A DNA stretch of 64,000 nucleotides from Kibdelosporangium banguiense (GCF_017876405.1 NZ_JAGINW010000001.1:6399203-6463202); one strand, 5' to 3'; positions 1 to 7,860 are shown, numbered from the stretch's first letter. The notes: a model not told the origin generated them from the letters alone. Numbers and translations: made by a program.

Positions 1-276
1 GGCGACGCTGATCCCGTTGTGCTGTCGGTGAATGACGCGTTCCTGCCGGAGAACTCCGGTACATATCAGGTTTCCCACGACGGTGTTTCGCGAACTTCCG
101 AACCTGCGGCGTTCACTGTGGACGTTGACGTGCTCGCGATGATGTACCTGGGCGCGTGGCGGCCGACGGCCCTTGCCGCGGCAGGCCGGCTGCAGGTCAA
201 CGACCCGCAGGCGCTGTCCCGGGCCGACAGGCTGTTCGCCACGGACACCGTCGCCTGGTGCGGAACCGGGTTCTGA
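1..276 (+). CDS. Eis-like GNAT N-acetyltransferase, C-terminal fragment
   Basis: The 5' part lies outside the window; the open frame runs from base 1 to the TGA at 274-276. The visible residues match the C-terminal SCP2-like domain of Eis-type acetyltransferases. Typical cues are the DAFLPENSGTYQV segment, the YLGAWRPTALAAAGR stretch and the terminal LFATDTVAWCGTGF. In this family the last residues, with the free C-terminal carboxylate, help form the acetyl-CoA active site, so the 3' end looks intact. The family acetylates amines on aminoglycosides, peptides or small metabolites; the substrate cannot be told from this fragment. The ATG-like start at 19 is an internal codon. Confidence 0.75.
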   Translation, partial: GDADPVVLSVNDAFLPENSGTYQVSHDGVSRTSEPAAFTVDVDVLAMMYLGAWRPTALAAAGRLQVNDPQALSRADRLFATDTVAWCGTGF

Positions 277-383
277 TCCTACGTGTCCGTAGCGCGATCG
301 GGTTAATCCCGATTCGCGCCGGGCCGGTCGCGGCTTTTCGCCGATACTCTCTGCGCGACGCGTGTTCGAGCGGGAGGTTCCAC

Positions 384-1190
384 GTGACCGGTGCGGCGAC
401 GGAATGGGTTCCGACTGGTGTCGACGAGGAGGTGCCCAGCGCCGCGCGTGTGTACGACTACCTGCTCGGCGGCGGGCACAACTTCAGCGGCGACCGGGTG
501 CTGGCCGAGAACCTGCTGAAGGTGCTGCCCGCCAGGGACATGGCCCGGCTCAACCGGCAGTACCTCGACCGGGTGGTGCGCTTCCTGATCAGCGAGGGCG
601 TCACGCAGTTCCTCGACCTGGGCTCGGGCATCCCGACTGTCGGCAACGTGCACGAGGTCGCCCAGAAGGTGAACCCGGACGCACGCGTGGTCTACGTGGA
701 CAACGAATCCGTCGCGGTCGCGCACAGCGAGCTGATGCTGCGCGACAACCCGAACGCCGCCGCGATCCTGGCCGACATGCGTGAGCCGGAGACGATCTTC
801 TCCCACCGGCACGTCCGCCGGCTGCTGGACTTCTCCCAGCCGCTGGGCCTGCTGATGGTCGGTGTGGTGCAGTTCGTCCCGGACGCCGACGACCCGTGGG
901 CGATGGCCGAGCAGTACCGCGATGCCCTGGCTTCCGGCAGCTACCTCGCGTTGTCGGCGTTCACCTGGGACAACGCCCCGGAAGGGATGCGCGCGGCGAT
1001 CGAGGTCTTCAAGAAGAGCCGCGACCCGATCTTCCCGCGTACGCACGCCGAGCTGATGCGGATGTTCGGCGACTTCGACCTCGTCGAGCCGGGACTGGTC
1101 TACACCCCGCTGTGGCGGCCGGAGCGGCAAGGGGAGGCGCTGGACGCCTCCCGCTCGAACCTCTACGCGGGCGTCGCGATCAAGCCTTAG
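384..1190 (+). CDS. SAM-dependent methyltransferase (PF04672, former DUF574)
   Basis: 268 residues, the usual length for this actinobacterial Rossmann methyltransferase family. The N-terminal RVYDYLLGGGHNF motif (about 23-34) and the SAM-binding FLDLGSGIPT (76-85) with acidic VVYVDNE (102-108) are diagnostic. The GTG start at 384 is chosen because GGGAGG lies about 7 nt upstream and the family begins just before the DYLLGG motif; longer readings are GC-rich extension. The substrate is unknown; these genes are abundant in actinomycetes. The TAG stop (1188-1190) is completed by the first base of the IS element that follows, so the insertion left the protein unchanged. Confidence 0.85.
   Translation: MTGAATEWVPTGVDEEVPSAARVYDYLLGGGHNFSGDRVLAENLLKVLPARDMARLNRQYLDRVVRFLISEGVTQFLDLGSGIPTVGNVHEVAQKVNPDARVVYVDNESVAVAHSELMLRDNPNAAAILADMREPETIFSHRHVRRLLDFSQPLGLLMVGVVQFVPDADDPWAMAEQYRDALASGSYLALSAFTWDNAPEGMRAAIEVFKKSRDPIFPRTHAELMRMFGDFDLVEPGLVYTPLWRPERQGEALDASRSNLYAGVAIKP
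1187..1189. repeat. Left flank of IS element (TTA direct repeat)
   Basis: TTA immediately precedes the terminal inverted repeat and recurs at 2819-2821. IS630 elements usually duplicate TA; here the shared flank reads TTA, so the duplication is either TTA or TA plus a chance match. Confidence 0.6.
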
Positions 1191-1221
1191 TGGTCGGTTT
1201 CGGAAGTCCTTCGGGGGTTGG
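1190..1221 (+). repeat. IS terminal inverted repeat, left
   Basis: Begins GTGGTCGGTTTCGGAAGT and pairs with the reverse complement of 2787-2818. The first 18 positions are identical; scattered mismatches follow. Confidence 0.9.
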
Positions 1222-1229
1222 TCGGGTAG

Positions 1230-1562
1230 TCAGGTGGGGTCACCAAGGTAGAGACCGCAGGCGCAGTCGAGTGCTTCTTCGGGGCTGCCGATGGGAAGTC
1301 CGCTGGGCAGGATCTGGTCCTCGTAGCGGTCGCTGCTGGCCAGGTAGAGCCCGAAGCCCCAGTGGTGGGCTGATCCGCCGTAGCGCAGCCGGATCAGCGG
1401 TTGGGTGGTTCCGTCGTCCAGGTGGGCTGTCGCGTAGGCGAACTGGCCGCGGTAGCGCACATCCAGGTCGGTGATCTGCGGCCACCGCGCCCGGGCGTGT
1501 GTGACGAGCCGGTAGTGCAGGGAGTGTTTGGTGGACTCGGGCGGGGTGGCCATGACCGTCAT
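1230..1562 (-). CDS. Conserved hypothetical protein carried inside the IS element
   Basis: 110 residues starting at ATG 1562. It lies wholly between the inverted repeats and points away from the transposase. Visible features are an aromatic/basic N-terminal half (HYRLVTHARARWP), a YRGQFAYATAHL strand, and a C-terminal SPEEALDCACGLYLGDP segment with a Cys-X-Cys. There is no helix-turn-helix, signal peptide or membrane segment. I recall similar small proteins in actinobacterial genomes but know no function. Being enclosed by the element, it may be a passenger or help transposition. The long N-terminal extension of the open frame to 1931 is antisense to the transposase and is not believed. Confidence 0.65.
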   Translation of the reverse strand: MTVMATPPESTKHSLHYRLVTHARARWPQITDLDVRYRGQFAYATAHLDDGTTQPLIRLRYGGSAHHWGFGLYLASSDRYEDQILPSGLPIGSPEEALDCACGLYLGDPT

Positions 1563-1622
1563 CGTGCCGCACTGGCAGGGTGACCGCCGTTGATGGCGGT
1601 TGATCATGTATGTGGGGTGGCG

Positions 1623-2786
1623 ATGCCGGTTGTGGTGGCGTGTCTGGTGCGGGTGACCGGTGCCGTGCGTCGGGAGCTGATCCGGCGGGCCCGGGGCCAG
1701 AAGACTGCGTATCGGGACAAGATCCGCGCGCAGATCGTGCTGCGGGCCGCCGACCGGCAGACCAACACGCAGATCGCGGCCGCGCTCGGGGTGAGTGTGG
1801 ACACCGTGCGCACCTGGCGGGGCCGGTTTGCCGAGCACGGCCTGGCCGGGTTGCGGGATCGGCCTCGCTCGGGGCGGCCGTCGCGGTTCAGCGCGGTGCA
1901 CCGCGCGCAGGTCACCGCGCTGGCGTGCCAACTGCCCGCCCAGGCCGGCGCGCCGTTGGCCCGGTGGTCGTGCCCGGAACTGGCCCGCGAAGCCGTCGCC
2001 CAGGGCGTCACCGACGCGATCTCAGCGGCCACGGTGCGCCGGTGGCTGGCGCGGGATGCGATCAAGCCCTGGCAGTACCGATCCTGGTTGTTTCCCCGTG
2101 ACCCGGACTTCGCCACCAAGGCTGAGCGGGTGCTGGACTTGTATGAACGTCGTTGGCAGGGCAGGAAACTCCGGCCGGATGAGTATGTGATCTCCAGTGA
2201 TGAGAAGACCTCGATCCAGGCCCGGTGCCGCTGCCATCCGAGCCTGCCACCGGGCCGGGCGCGGATGATGCGGGTCAACCATGAGTATGAGCGAGGTGGG
2301 GCGCTGGCTTATCTGGCTGCCTACGACGTGCATCAGGCTCGGGTGTTCGGCCGGTGCGCGCCGGCTACGGGGATCGTGCCGTTCATGGCGTTGGTGGAGC
2401 AGGTCATGACCAGCGAGCCGTATGTCTCGGCCAAGCGGGTGTTCTGGGTGGTGGACAACGGATCCTCCCATCGCGGCAAAGCCGCGATCGATCGGTTGGC
2501 CCGCCGGTTTCCCAACGCGGTCATGGTACACACGCCGGTGCATGCCTCATGGTTAAACCAGGTGGAGATCTATTTTTCGGTGGTGCAACGCAAGGTGGTG
2601 TCTCCCAACGACTTCACCGACCTGGCCGAGGTCGAGCAACGACTGACCGACTTCGAGAAACGCTACAACGCGACCGCGAAACCGTTCCGGTGGACCTTCA
2701 CCCGCGATGACCTCCACGATCTGCTCGCTCGCATCAGCCAACACGAACAACAGGCGGTCACCGTCGAGCTCCCCGCTGCCGCATGA
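1623..2786 (+). CDS. IS630-family DDE transposase
   Basis: 387 residues. The N-terminal helix-turn-helix region (about 35-75, with TNTQIAAALGVSVDTVRTW) binds the inverted repeats. The RNase H-fold catalytic domain shows D193 in SSDEKTSIQAR, D278 in WVVDNGSSHRG and E315 in HASWLNQVEIYFS, giving the DD36E spacing of IS630/Tc1-mariner enzymes. All three catalytic residues are present and there is no frameshift, so the enzyme is probably active. ATG 1623 is preferred because family members start near MPVVVACLVRV and a GGGGTGG lies upstream; ATG 1593 is an alternative. Confidence 0.9.
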   Translation: MPVVVACLVRVTGAVRRELIRRARGQKTAYRDKIRAQIVLRAADRQTNTQIAAALGVSVDTVRTWRGRFAEHGLAGLRDRPRSGRPSRFSAVHRAQVTALACQLPAQAGAPLARWSCPELAREAVAQGVTDAISAATVRRWLARDAIKPWQYRSWLFPRDPDFATKAERVLDLYERRWQGRKLRPDEYVISSDEKTSIQARCRCHPSLPPGRARMMRVNHEYERGGALAYLAAYDVHQARVFGRCAPATGIVPFMALVEQVMTSEPYVSAKRVFWVVDNGSSHRGKAAIDRLARRFPNAVMVHTPVHASWLNQVEIYFSVVQRKVVSPNDFTDLAEVEQRLTDFEKRYNATAKPFRWTFTRDDLHDLLARISQHEQQAVTVELPAAA

Positions 2787-2818
2787 TCAACCTACGAGGA
2801 ACTTCCGAAACCGACCAC
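2787..2818 (-). repeat. IS terminal inverted repeat, right
   Basis: Ends ACTTCCGAAACCGACCAC, the exact complement of the outermost 18 bp at 1190. It is followed by TTA (2819-2821). Confidence 0.9.
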
Positions 2819-2828
2819 TTAGCCGCCG

Positions 2829-3764
2829 TCAAACCTTGATCGCCGCCAGCAGACGATCGATCGAGGCACCCAGGTCCCAGCGCTCCTTGAGCGCCAGCAC
2901 CCGATCGAGGTCCGCCGGGGCCGTCGGGACCTTGTCGTCACGGTCCTTCACAACTGGCGCGTCGACCGCGACCGCGACAACGGTCGGCGCGGCCGCGAGG
3001 TAGTCGGCCGACGCGAGGATGTTGGTCTGCGCGCGCTTGGGAATCCGCTTGTCGCCTGCCTCGGCTCCGGCGATGAGCGCTTGGAGCGTCCCGAACTCGC
3101 GGATCAGCTTGGCGGCGGTCTTCTCACCGATGCTCGGCACACCCGGCAGGCCGTCCGAGGGATCGCCACGCAGGACAGCCATGTCGGCGTAGCGCGGGCC
3201 CGTGTCCTCGACCGGCAGGTCGTACTTGGCGGCCAGCTCGGCCGGGCCGATCACCTCGACCTTGTTCCAGCCCCGGCCGACGTACCAGACCGTGGCCGGA
3301 GTCGGCTCATGCCGCACGACCTGGAACATGTCCCGGTCACCCGAGATGACCTCGACCGGGTCGGTCTTCTCCTGGTGCACAAGCGCGCCGATCACGTCGT
3401 CGGCCTCGTAGCCCACGGCCTCCGCGGTGCACAGACCGACCGCGTCCAGCAGGTCGAGGATGATCGGCACCTGCGGCGTCAGCTTGTCCGGCACCTCCTC
3501 CTCAAGGCCGTCGCCCTCCTCGGCGACCCGGTGCGCCTTGTACGTCGGCAGCGCGTTCACCCGGAAGTCCGGCCGCCAGTCCGCATCCAGGCACGCCACC
3601 AGCCGCCCAGGCCGCCGGTCGGTGAGAATCCGGGCAACCGTGTCGGCGAACCCTCGCACCGCGTTCACCGACGTGCCATCCGGCGCCGTCATCGAGTCCG
3701 GCAGTGCATAGAACGCGCGAAAGTACAAACTGGCCGAGTCAAGCAGCGCTAGCGGTGCGGTCAC
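2829..3764 (-). CDS. 5'-3' exonuclease (FEN/PolI N-terminal type)
   Basis: 311 residues, GTG start. A stand-alone version of the DNA polymerase I 5'-nuclease domain, which removes 5' flaps and RNA primers with two divalent metals. Acidic metal-site motifs are visible: LLDSASLYFRAFYALP near the start, CLDADWRPDFR, GYEADDVIGAL and VISGDRDMFQVV. The helix-3-turn-helix GVPSIGEKTAAKLI follows at about 215. Stand-alone copies are standard in actinobacteria alongside full polA. No good ribosome site is visible. The LacI gene ends only 9 nt upstream on the same strand, so the two may be co-transcribed although their roles look unrelated. Confidence 0.9.
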   Translation of the reverse strand: MTAPLALLDSASLYFRAFYALPDSMTAPDGTSVNAVRGFADTVARILTDRRPGRLVACLDADWRPDFRVNALPTYKAHRVAEEGDGLEEEVPDKLTPQVPIILDLLDAVGLCTAEAVGYEADDVIGALVHQEKTDPVEVISGDRDMFQVVRHEPTPATVWYVGRGWNKVEVIGPAELAAKYDLPVEDTGPRYADMAVLRGDPSDGLPGVPSIGEKTAAKLIREFGTLQALIAGAEAGDKRIPKRAQTNILASADYLAAAPTVVAVAVDAPVVKDRDDKVPTAPADLDRVLALKERWDLGASIDRLLAAIKV

Positions 3765-3773
3765 GGGAGCAGC

Positions 3774-4763
3774 TTAGGCCGTACGAGGCGGGGGTGACGT
3801 CGTGCCACGCACGATCAGTTGCGTGTCCAGATCGACCTGACGGGCGTCGCTCGCGCCCGTGTTCAGGCCGTCGAGCAATAGATCCACTGCGAGCGTTCCG
3901 GCCGCTGCGAGGGGCATGGCGACCGTGGTCAACGGCGGTGAGCACAACGCGGCGAACATCAGGTCGTCGAAGCCGGTCACGCTGACGTCCTTGGGGACGT
4001 CGATGCCGCGGTCACGCAGACGCGCGAGTACGCCGAGAGCCATGATGTCGTTGTAGGCGATGATCGCGGTCGGCTCGGTCGCCACCGCGAGGTCGCTCGC
4101 CTGCAGGCCGCCTTCGTAGCGCGGCGGGAACGGCCCGAGTTCGATGAGCTCGACGCCGTGTTGCTGCGTTGCCAGGCGGAGGCCGCGGCGGCGTTCCTTG
4201 TTCGACCAGGATGTCCTGGGGCCGTTGAGGTAGACGAGTTTCCGGTGCCCGAGCGCGACCAGGTGCTCGACGATCTGGCGCATGCCTGAGGCGCTGTTCA
4301 TCAGGGCCGCGGGCACGCCACGCAGGCGGCGGTTGAGCATCACCAGCGAGGTGATGCCGGCGGCTTCGTAGAGCTGGGTGTCGTCGATGCCGGGGGAGCA
4401 GACGATGACGCCGTCCACCTGTTTGGCCATCGCGCGCAGGAGTTGTTCTTCGGTGGCGCGGTCTTCGTCGCTGTCGGCGACGAAGACCGAGTAGTCGGCC
4501 TGGCGGGCCCGGGCCTGGACGCCCTTGAGCACGCCGGTGAAGAACGGGTTGTTCAGGTCGGGCACGACTATGCCCAGATTGCCGGTCCGGCCGGTGATCA
4601 GGCCACGGGCCGCCCGGTTGGGCTGGTAGCCGAGCTGGGCCGCGGCGCTCAGGACGCGGTCGCGCGTCGTCGGCCGGACCAGGTCGGGTGATGACAGGGC
4701 CCGGGAGACAGTCGCGACCGAAACCTGAGCCTCGCGTGCGACGTCGCGGATGGTAACCGCCAC
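3774..4763 (-). CDS. LacI/GalR-family transcriptional repressor
   Basis: 329 residues. The N-terminal LacI helix-turn-helix TIRDVAREAQVSVATVSRAL is followed by the hinge helix region ending NRAARGLITG, then a periplasmic-binding-like effector domain (GNLGIVVPDLNNPFF, about 60 on). GTG 4763 is chosen because GGAGG lies 8 nt upstream and the family begins just before the TIRDVA motif; GTG 4778 would overlap that ribosome site. It is divergent from a DapA-like gene across 170 bp that hold an AAACGTTT-type operator. It most likely represses the sugar-acid catabolic genes next to it and itself; the inducer is unknown. Confidence 0.9.
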   Translation of the reverse strand: MAVTIRDVAREAQVSVATVSRALSSPDLVRPTTRDRVLSAAAQLGYQPNRAARGLITGRTGNLGIVVPDLNNPFFTGVLKGVQARARQADYSVFVADSDEDRATEEQLLRAMAKQVDGVIVCSPGIDDTQLYEAAGITSLVMLNRRLRGVPAALMNSASGMRQIVEHLVALGHRKLVYLNGPRTSWSNKERRRGLRLATQQHGVELIELGPFPPRYEGGLQASDLAVATEPTAIIAYNDIMALGVLARLRDRGIDVPKDVSVTGFDDLMFAALCSPPLTTVAMPLAAAGTLAVDLLLDGLNTGASDARQVDLDTQLIVRGTTSPPPRTA

Positions 4764-4814
4764 CAGGTACACCTCCACTCGTCGCTTTCGTTGATCCTAC
4801 CGGCCGATGTAACG

Positions 4815-4828
4815 CGGTACCGGTACCG
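4815..4828. promoter_or_regulatory. 14-bp perfect palindrome in the LacI promoter region
   Basis: CGGTACCGGTACCG reads the same on both strands. It lies about 50 bp upstream of the LacI gene start in the divergent control region. It could be a second operator or another regulator's site; only the symmetry is observed. Confidence 0.4.
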
Positions 4829-4893
4829 GGCATCCGGCGCGGCGGTTGCGACGTGCGATGCGTTGACCGCCCGGCTGCTCGGATGGAAACATA

Positions 4894-4909
4894 ACGAAAA
4901 CGTTTACAT
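4894..4909. promoter_or_regulatory. LacI-family operator upstream of DapA-like gene
   Basis: The core GAAAACGTTTAC (4896-4907) is a near-palindrome centred on CpG, the form LacI/GalR proteins usually bind. It ends 27 nt before the DapA-like start codon, well placed to block transcription initiation or elongation. Confidence 0.65.
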
Positions 4910-4933
4910 CCTTTCGCGATGGAAGGGAAGGGC

Positions 4934-5833
4934 ATGGACGCGCTTCGCTCGGTAGTGTTGATCAACGCGACACCGTTCGGTGAGAAGGGCGAGGTGGCCA
5001 CAGGGGACTACGCCCGGGTGCTCGACCACGCCGTCACCGCCGGGATCGGTGCGGTGACGCCGAATGGCAACACCAGCGAGTTCTACTCCCTGACCCCCGA
5101 GGAACTGGACACTTCGCTCGCGGTCACGGTGGAGACCGTCAAAGGGCGCGCGATCGTCATCGCGGGCATCGGGCACGAGCTCGAACGCGCGGTCCGGATG
5201 GCCCGGTCGGCCGAGGCGGCGGGCGCTGAGGCGATCATGGTCCACCAGCCCGTCCACCCGTATCTCTCCGACGACGGCTGGGTGGCCTACCACCGCGAGA
5301 TCGCGGACGCGGTGCCGTCCCTCGGCGTGGTCTGCTACCTGCGCAGCCCGCACATCAGCGCGTCGGCCGTGCGCAGGCTGGCGATCGAATGCCCGAACGT
5401 CGCGGGCGTGAAGTACGCGGTGCCGGACCCGATCGCGTTCGCGACCATGGTGACCGAGACCGGTTTCGGCGGGGCCGAACGGCTGGTCTGGGTGTGCGGG
5501 CTCGCCGAGTCCTGGGCGCCGTTCTTCTGGGTCGCCGGGGCCGAGGGCTTCACGACCGGGCTCGGCAGCGTGGCGCCGGAGTTGTCGCTGCGGCTGTTCG
5601 ACGAGCTGGACGCGGGAAACCCCGGTTCGGCGATGCGGCTGTGGCGGCGGTTGAAGCCGTTCGAGGACCTGCGTGCCCGCAACGGCAACGCCTACAACGT
5701 CTCCGCGGTCAAGGAAGCGTTGGCGCAGCTGGGTTTCTGCCGCCGGGACGTCCGGCCGCCGATCAGCGAGCTGCCCGAGGCCGAGCGCGCCGAAGTCGGC
5801 AAGATCCTGCGCGACTGGGGAATCGGCAGCTGA
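4934..5833 (+). CDS. DapA/NAL-superfamily lyase or dehydratase (sugar-acid type)
   Basis: 299 residues forming a single (beta/alpha)8 class I aldolase domain. The Schiff-base lysine is in GVKYAVPD and the partner tyrosine in VVCYLRSPHIS. The phosphate-loop equivalent reads TPNGNTSEFYSLTPEE, closer to 2-keto-3-deoxy sugar-acid dehydratases and aldolases (GGTGEFFSL-like) than to true dihydrodipicolinate synthase (CGTTGE). ATG 4934 follows GGAAGGGAAGGG directly; ATG 4919 would overlap that site. The nearby LacI repressor and IlvD/Edd dehydratase suggest it acts on the 2-keto-3-deoxy product of the dehydratase. Aldolase versus dehydratase cannot be decided from sequence. Confidence 0.85.
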   Translation: MDALRSVVLINATPFGEKGEVATGDYARVLDHAVTAGIGAVTPNGNTSEFYSLTPEELDTSLAVTVETVKGRAIVIAGIGHELERAVRMARSAEAAGAEAIMVHQPVHPYLSDDGWVAYHREIADAVPSLGVVCYLRSPHISASAVRRLAIECPNVAGVKYAVPDPIAFATMVTETGFGGAERLVWVCGLAESWAPFFWVAGAEGFTTGLGSVAPELSLRLFDELDAGNPGSAMRLWRRLKPFEDLRARNGNAYNVSAVKEALAQLGFCRRDVRPPISELPEAERAEVGKILRDWGIGS

Positions 5834-5840
5834 GCGGCTC

Positions 5841-5876
5841 CGGCCGCGCGGGGTCGCCCCCGCGCGGCCGTTTTCT
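5841..5876 (+). terminator. Rho-independent terminator after DapA-like gene
   Basis: A perfect 13-bp GC stem (5841-5853 with 5858-5870), 4-nt loop, followed by TTTTCT. It lies 7 nt after the stop codon and abuts the end of the convergent peptide gene. Confidence 0.9.
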
Positions 5877-5956
5877 CAACGTCCGCCGAGCTTGTTGCCC
5901 ATGACCAGACCGCCGCGTCCGCCCACCTTGTTGCCCATCACGTTGCCACCACGCAT
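5876..5956 (-). CDS. 26-residue tandem-repeat peptide, unrecognised
   Basis: A short ORF with a strong ribosome site (GGGAGG, 7 nt before ATG 5956). After Met-Arg the whole product is two 12-residue repeats, GGNVMGNKVGGR and GGLVMGNKLGGR, ending at the stop. The copies differ in two amino acids, yet four other codons differ only at the third base. That pattern points to selection on the peptide rather than a fresh DNA duplication. The product is glycine-rich and cationic with no Cys, Ser, Thr or aromatic residue, and has no signal peptide or membrane segment. It could be a signalling peptide, a precursor for modification, or a small RNA- or protein-binding peptide; I do not recognise a family. 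It lies 120 nt downstream of the IlvD-type gene on the same strand. Confidence 0.7.
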   Translation of the reverse strand: MRGGNVMGNKVGGRGGLVMGNKLGGR

Positions 5957-6076
5957 TTTCCTACCTCCCTCAGTTGCGCCCAGTGCGCTGGCGGCAAGCT
6001 ATCGGCGGCCGTATCCGGCCGCACAGCGTAGAAATACTCAAAAGTTGATGTTGCTTTCCGCCGGGTTGACCGGCGA

Positions 6077-7789
6077 TCACGTTGCCTCCGGCTCCGCGAT
6101 TTTCCCTGGCGCGGCCAGGAAATCGAAGTCGCACCCCTCGTGAGCTTGGCGAATGTGCTTGGCGTGCAAGGCCGCGTAGCCGCGCGGGTAGGGCGATTCC
6201 GGAGCCGCCCACGCCGCACGGCGCCGGTCGAGCTCGTCCTGCGGGACGTCCAGCCGGAGTTCGCGGCCGGGCACGTCGAGGATGATCGGATCACCATCCC
6301 TGACCAAGGCGAGTGGACCACCGACATGCGACTCCGGTGCCACGTGCAGTACACACGTACCGAAACTGGTGCCGCTCATCCGTGCGTCGGAGATCCGCAC
6401 CATGTCCCGGACGCCTTGCTGTAACAGGTGTTTGGGAACCGGCAACATCCCGTGCTCCGGCATGCCCGGCCCGCCGACCGGCCCCGATCCGCGCAGGACC
6501 AGCACCGAGTCGGCCGTCGCCGGCACGGTGTCGATCCTGGCCTGCATGTCGGCGTAGGAGTCGAAGACCACGGCCGGGCCCCTGTGCTGCAACAGATCCG
6601 GGTCCGCGGCGATGGGTTTGATCACCGCGCCGTCGGGCGCGAGGTTGCCGTGCAACACCGCCAGGCCGCCCTCCTTGGCCAGCGGGTTGTCCAGCGGGCG
6701 GATCACCTCGGGGTCGAACACCTCCGCTCCGGCAAGGGAATCGCCGAGCGTCCAGCCGTTGGCCACGCGCCGGGACGTGTGCAGCCACGGCTTCAGCAAG
6801 GCCAGCAACGCCCGCAGGCCGCCGGCGTAGTAGAAGTCCTCCATCAGGAACCGGCCGCCCGGCTGGATGTCGGCCAGCACCGGCACACTCCGGTCGAAGT
6901 CCGAAAGCGACAGTCGCACCCCGGCCCGGCGGGCCATCGCGATCAGGTGGATCACCGCGTTGGTCGAACCGCCCAGGCCGAGCACGGTGACCACGGCGTC
7001 GGAAAACGCCTGCGCGGTCAGGATCTTCGACGGGGTCAGGTCTTCCCACACCATCTCGACAACGCGGGCACCACTGGCGGCGGCCATCCGGCTGTGCGCC
7101 GAATCGACGGCGGGAATCGACGCGGCACCCGGCATGGTGAGCCCCAGTACCTCGGCAACCGAAGTCATCGTCGACGCGGTCCCCATCGTCATGCAGTGAC
7201 CGGGGGAGCGGGCCAGGCCTTCCTCCAGTTCGGCCAGTTGCCCGTCGTCGACGAGGCCGGCCCGTCGATCATCCCATGTTCGCCACATATCGCTGCCGCT
7301 GCCCAAAGTCCTGCCACGCCAGTGCCCGCGCAGCATCGGCCCGGCGGGCACGAAGATCGACGGCACGCCCGCGCTGGTCGCACCCATGATCAAGGCCGGC
7401 GTGGTCTTGTCGCAGCCGCCCATCAGGACCGCGCCGTCGACCGGGTACGACCGAAGTACCTCCTCCACCTCCATCGCCAGCAGATTGCGGTACAGCATCG
7501 CGGTCGGCTTCTGGAAAGTCTCACCACACAACGCACTCGCGGGCAGTTCGATCGGGTAACCGCCGGCCTGCCAGACGCCGCGCTTGACCGCCTCGGCGCG
7601 TTCCCTCAGGTGCAGGTGGCACGGATTGATCTCGCTCCAGGTGTTGACGATCCCGATGACCGGCTTGCCAAGGTGTTCGTCCGCACCGATTCCCAGTTGC
7701 CGCGTGCGTGTGCGGTGGCTGAACGAACGCAGTCCTTCGCCGCCGTACCACCGGTGGCTGCGCAACTCTTCGGGTGACTTGCGGGACAT
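6077..7789 (-). CDS. IlvD/Edd-family Fe-S dehydratase, probable sugar-acid dehydratase
   Basis: 570 residues, matching the family. The three conserved cysteines appear in INPCHLHL, GGCDKTTPALIMG and GHCMTMGTASTM; together they hold the iron-sulfur cluster that activates the hydroxyl leaving group. The N-terminal SPEELRSHRWYGG segment resembles L-arabonate/D-xylonate-type dehydratases more than branched-chain IlvD. ATG 7789 is preferred because AGGAGG sits about 6 nt upstream. With the DapA-fold enzyme and LacI repressor on the other side of the terminator it suggests conversion of an aldonate to a 2-keto-3-deoxy acid and onward. The exact sugar acid is not determinable. Confidence 0.85.
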   Translation of the reverse strand: MSRKSPEELRSHRWYGGEGLRSFSHRTRTRQLGIGADEHLGKPVIGIVNTWSEINPCHLHLRERAEAVKRGVWQAGGYPIELPASALCGETFQKPTAMLYRNLLAMEVEEVLRSYPVDGAVLMGGCDKTTPALIMGATSAGVPSIFVPAGPMLRGHWRGRTLGSGSDMWRTWDDRRAGLVDDGQLAELEEGLARSPGHCMTMGTASTMTSVAEVLGLTMPGAASIPAVDSAHSRMAAASGARVVEMVWEDLTPSKILTAQAFSDAVVTVLGLGGSTNAVIHLIAMARRAGVRLSLSDFDRSVPVLADIQPGGRFLMEDFYYAGGLRALLALLKPWLHTSRRVANGWTLGDSLAGAEVFDPEVIRPLDNPLAKEGGLAVLHGNLAPDGAVIKPIAADPDLLQHRGPAVVFDSYADMQARIDTVPATADSVLVLRGSGPVGGPGMPEHGMLPVPKHLLQQGVRDMVRISDARMSGTSFGTCVLHVAPESHVGGPLALVRDGDPIILDVPGRELRLDVPQDELDRRRAAWAAPESPYPRGYAALHAKHIRQAHEGCDFDFLAAPGKIAEPEAT

Positions 7790-7839
7790 CGCACCTCCTG
7801 CACGGTATCGCACCTCCGGTCGAGGGCGTAAACCTTTTC

Positions 7840-7860
7840 ACTATTTCTGTAACACATAGT
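7840..7860. promoter_or_regulatory. Inverted repeat ACTAT-N11-ATAGT
   Basis: Lies in the 143-bp gap between the divergent IlvD-type and MFS genes. The T-N11-A geometry is that of LysR-type sites, but no LysR gene is nearby, so this is only a candidate. Confidence 0.3.

Larger units (their letters stand above)
1190..2818 (+). mobile_element. IS630-family insertion sequence with a divergent passenger ORF
   Basis: A 1,629-bp element bounded by inverted repeats that are identical over the outer 18 bp (GTGGTCGGTTTCGGAAGT) and mostly match for another 13. It carries an apparently intact DDE transposase on the plus strand and a 110-residue ORF of unknown function on the minus strand, which diverge from a 60-bp gap (1563-1622). 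The flanks share TTA. Removing the element and one TTA restores a junction in which the methyltransferase stop codon and the exonuclease stop codon lie 6 nt apart. The target was therefore the tiny gap between two convergent genes. Intact ORFs and near-perfect ends suggest a recent insertion. Confidence 0.9.
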
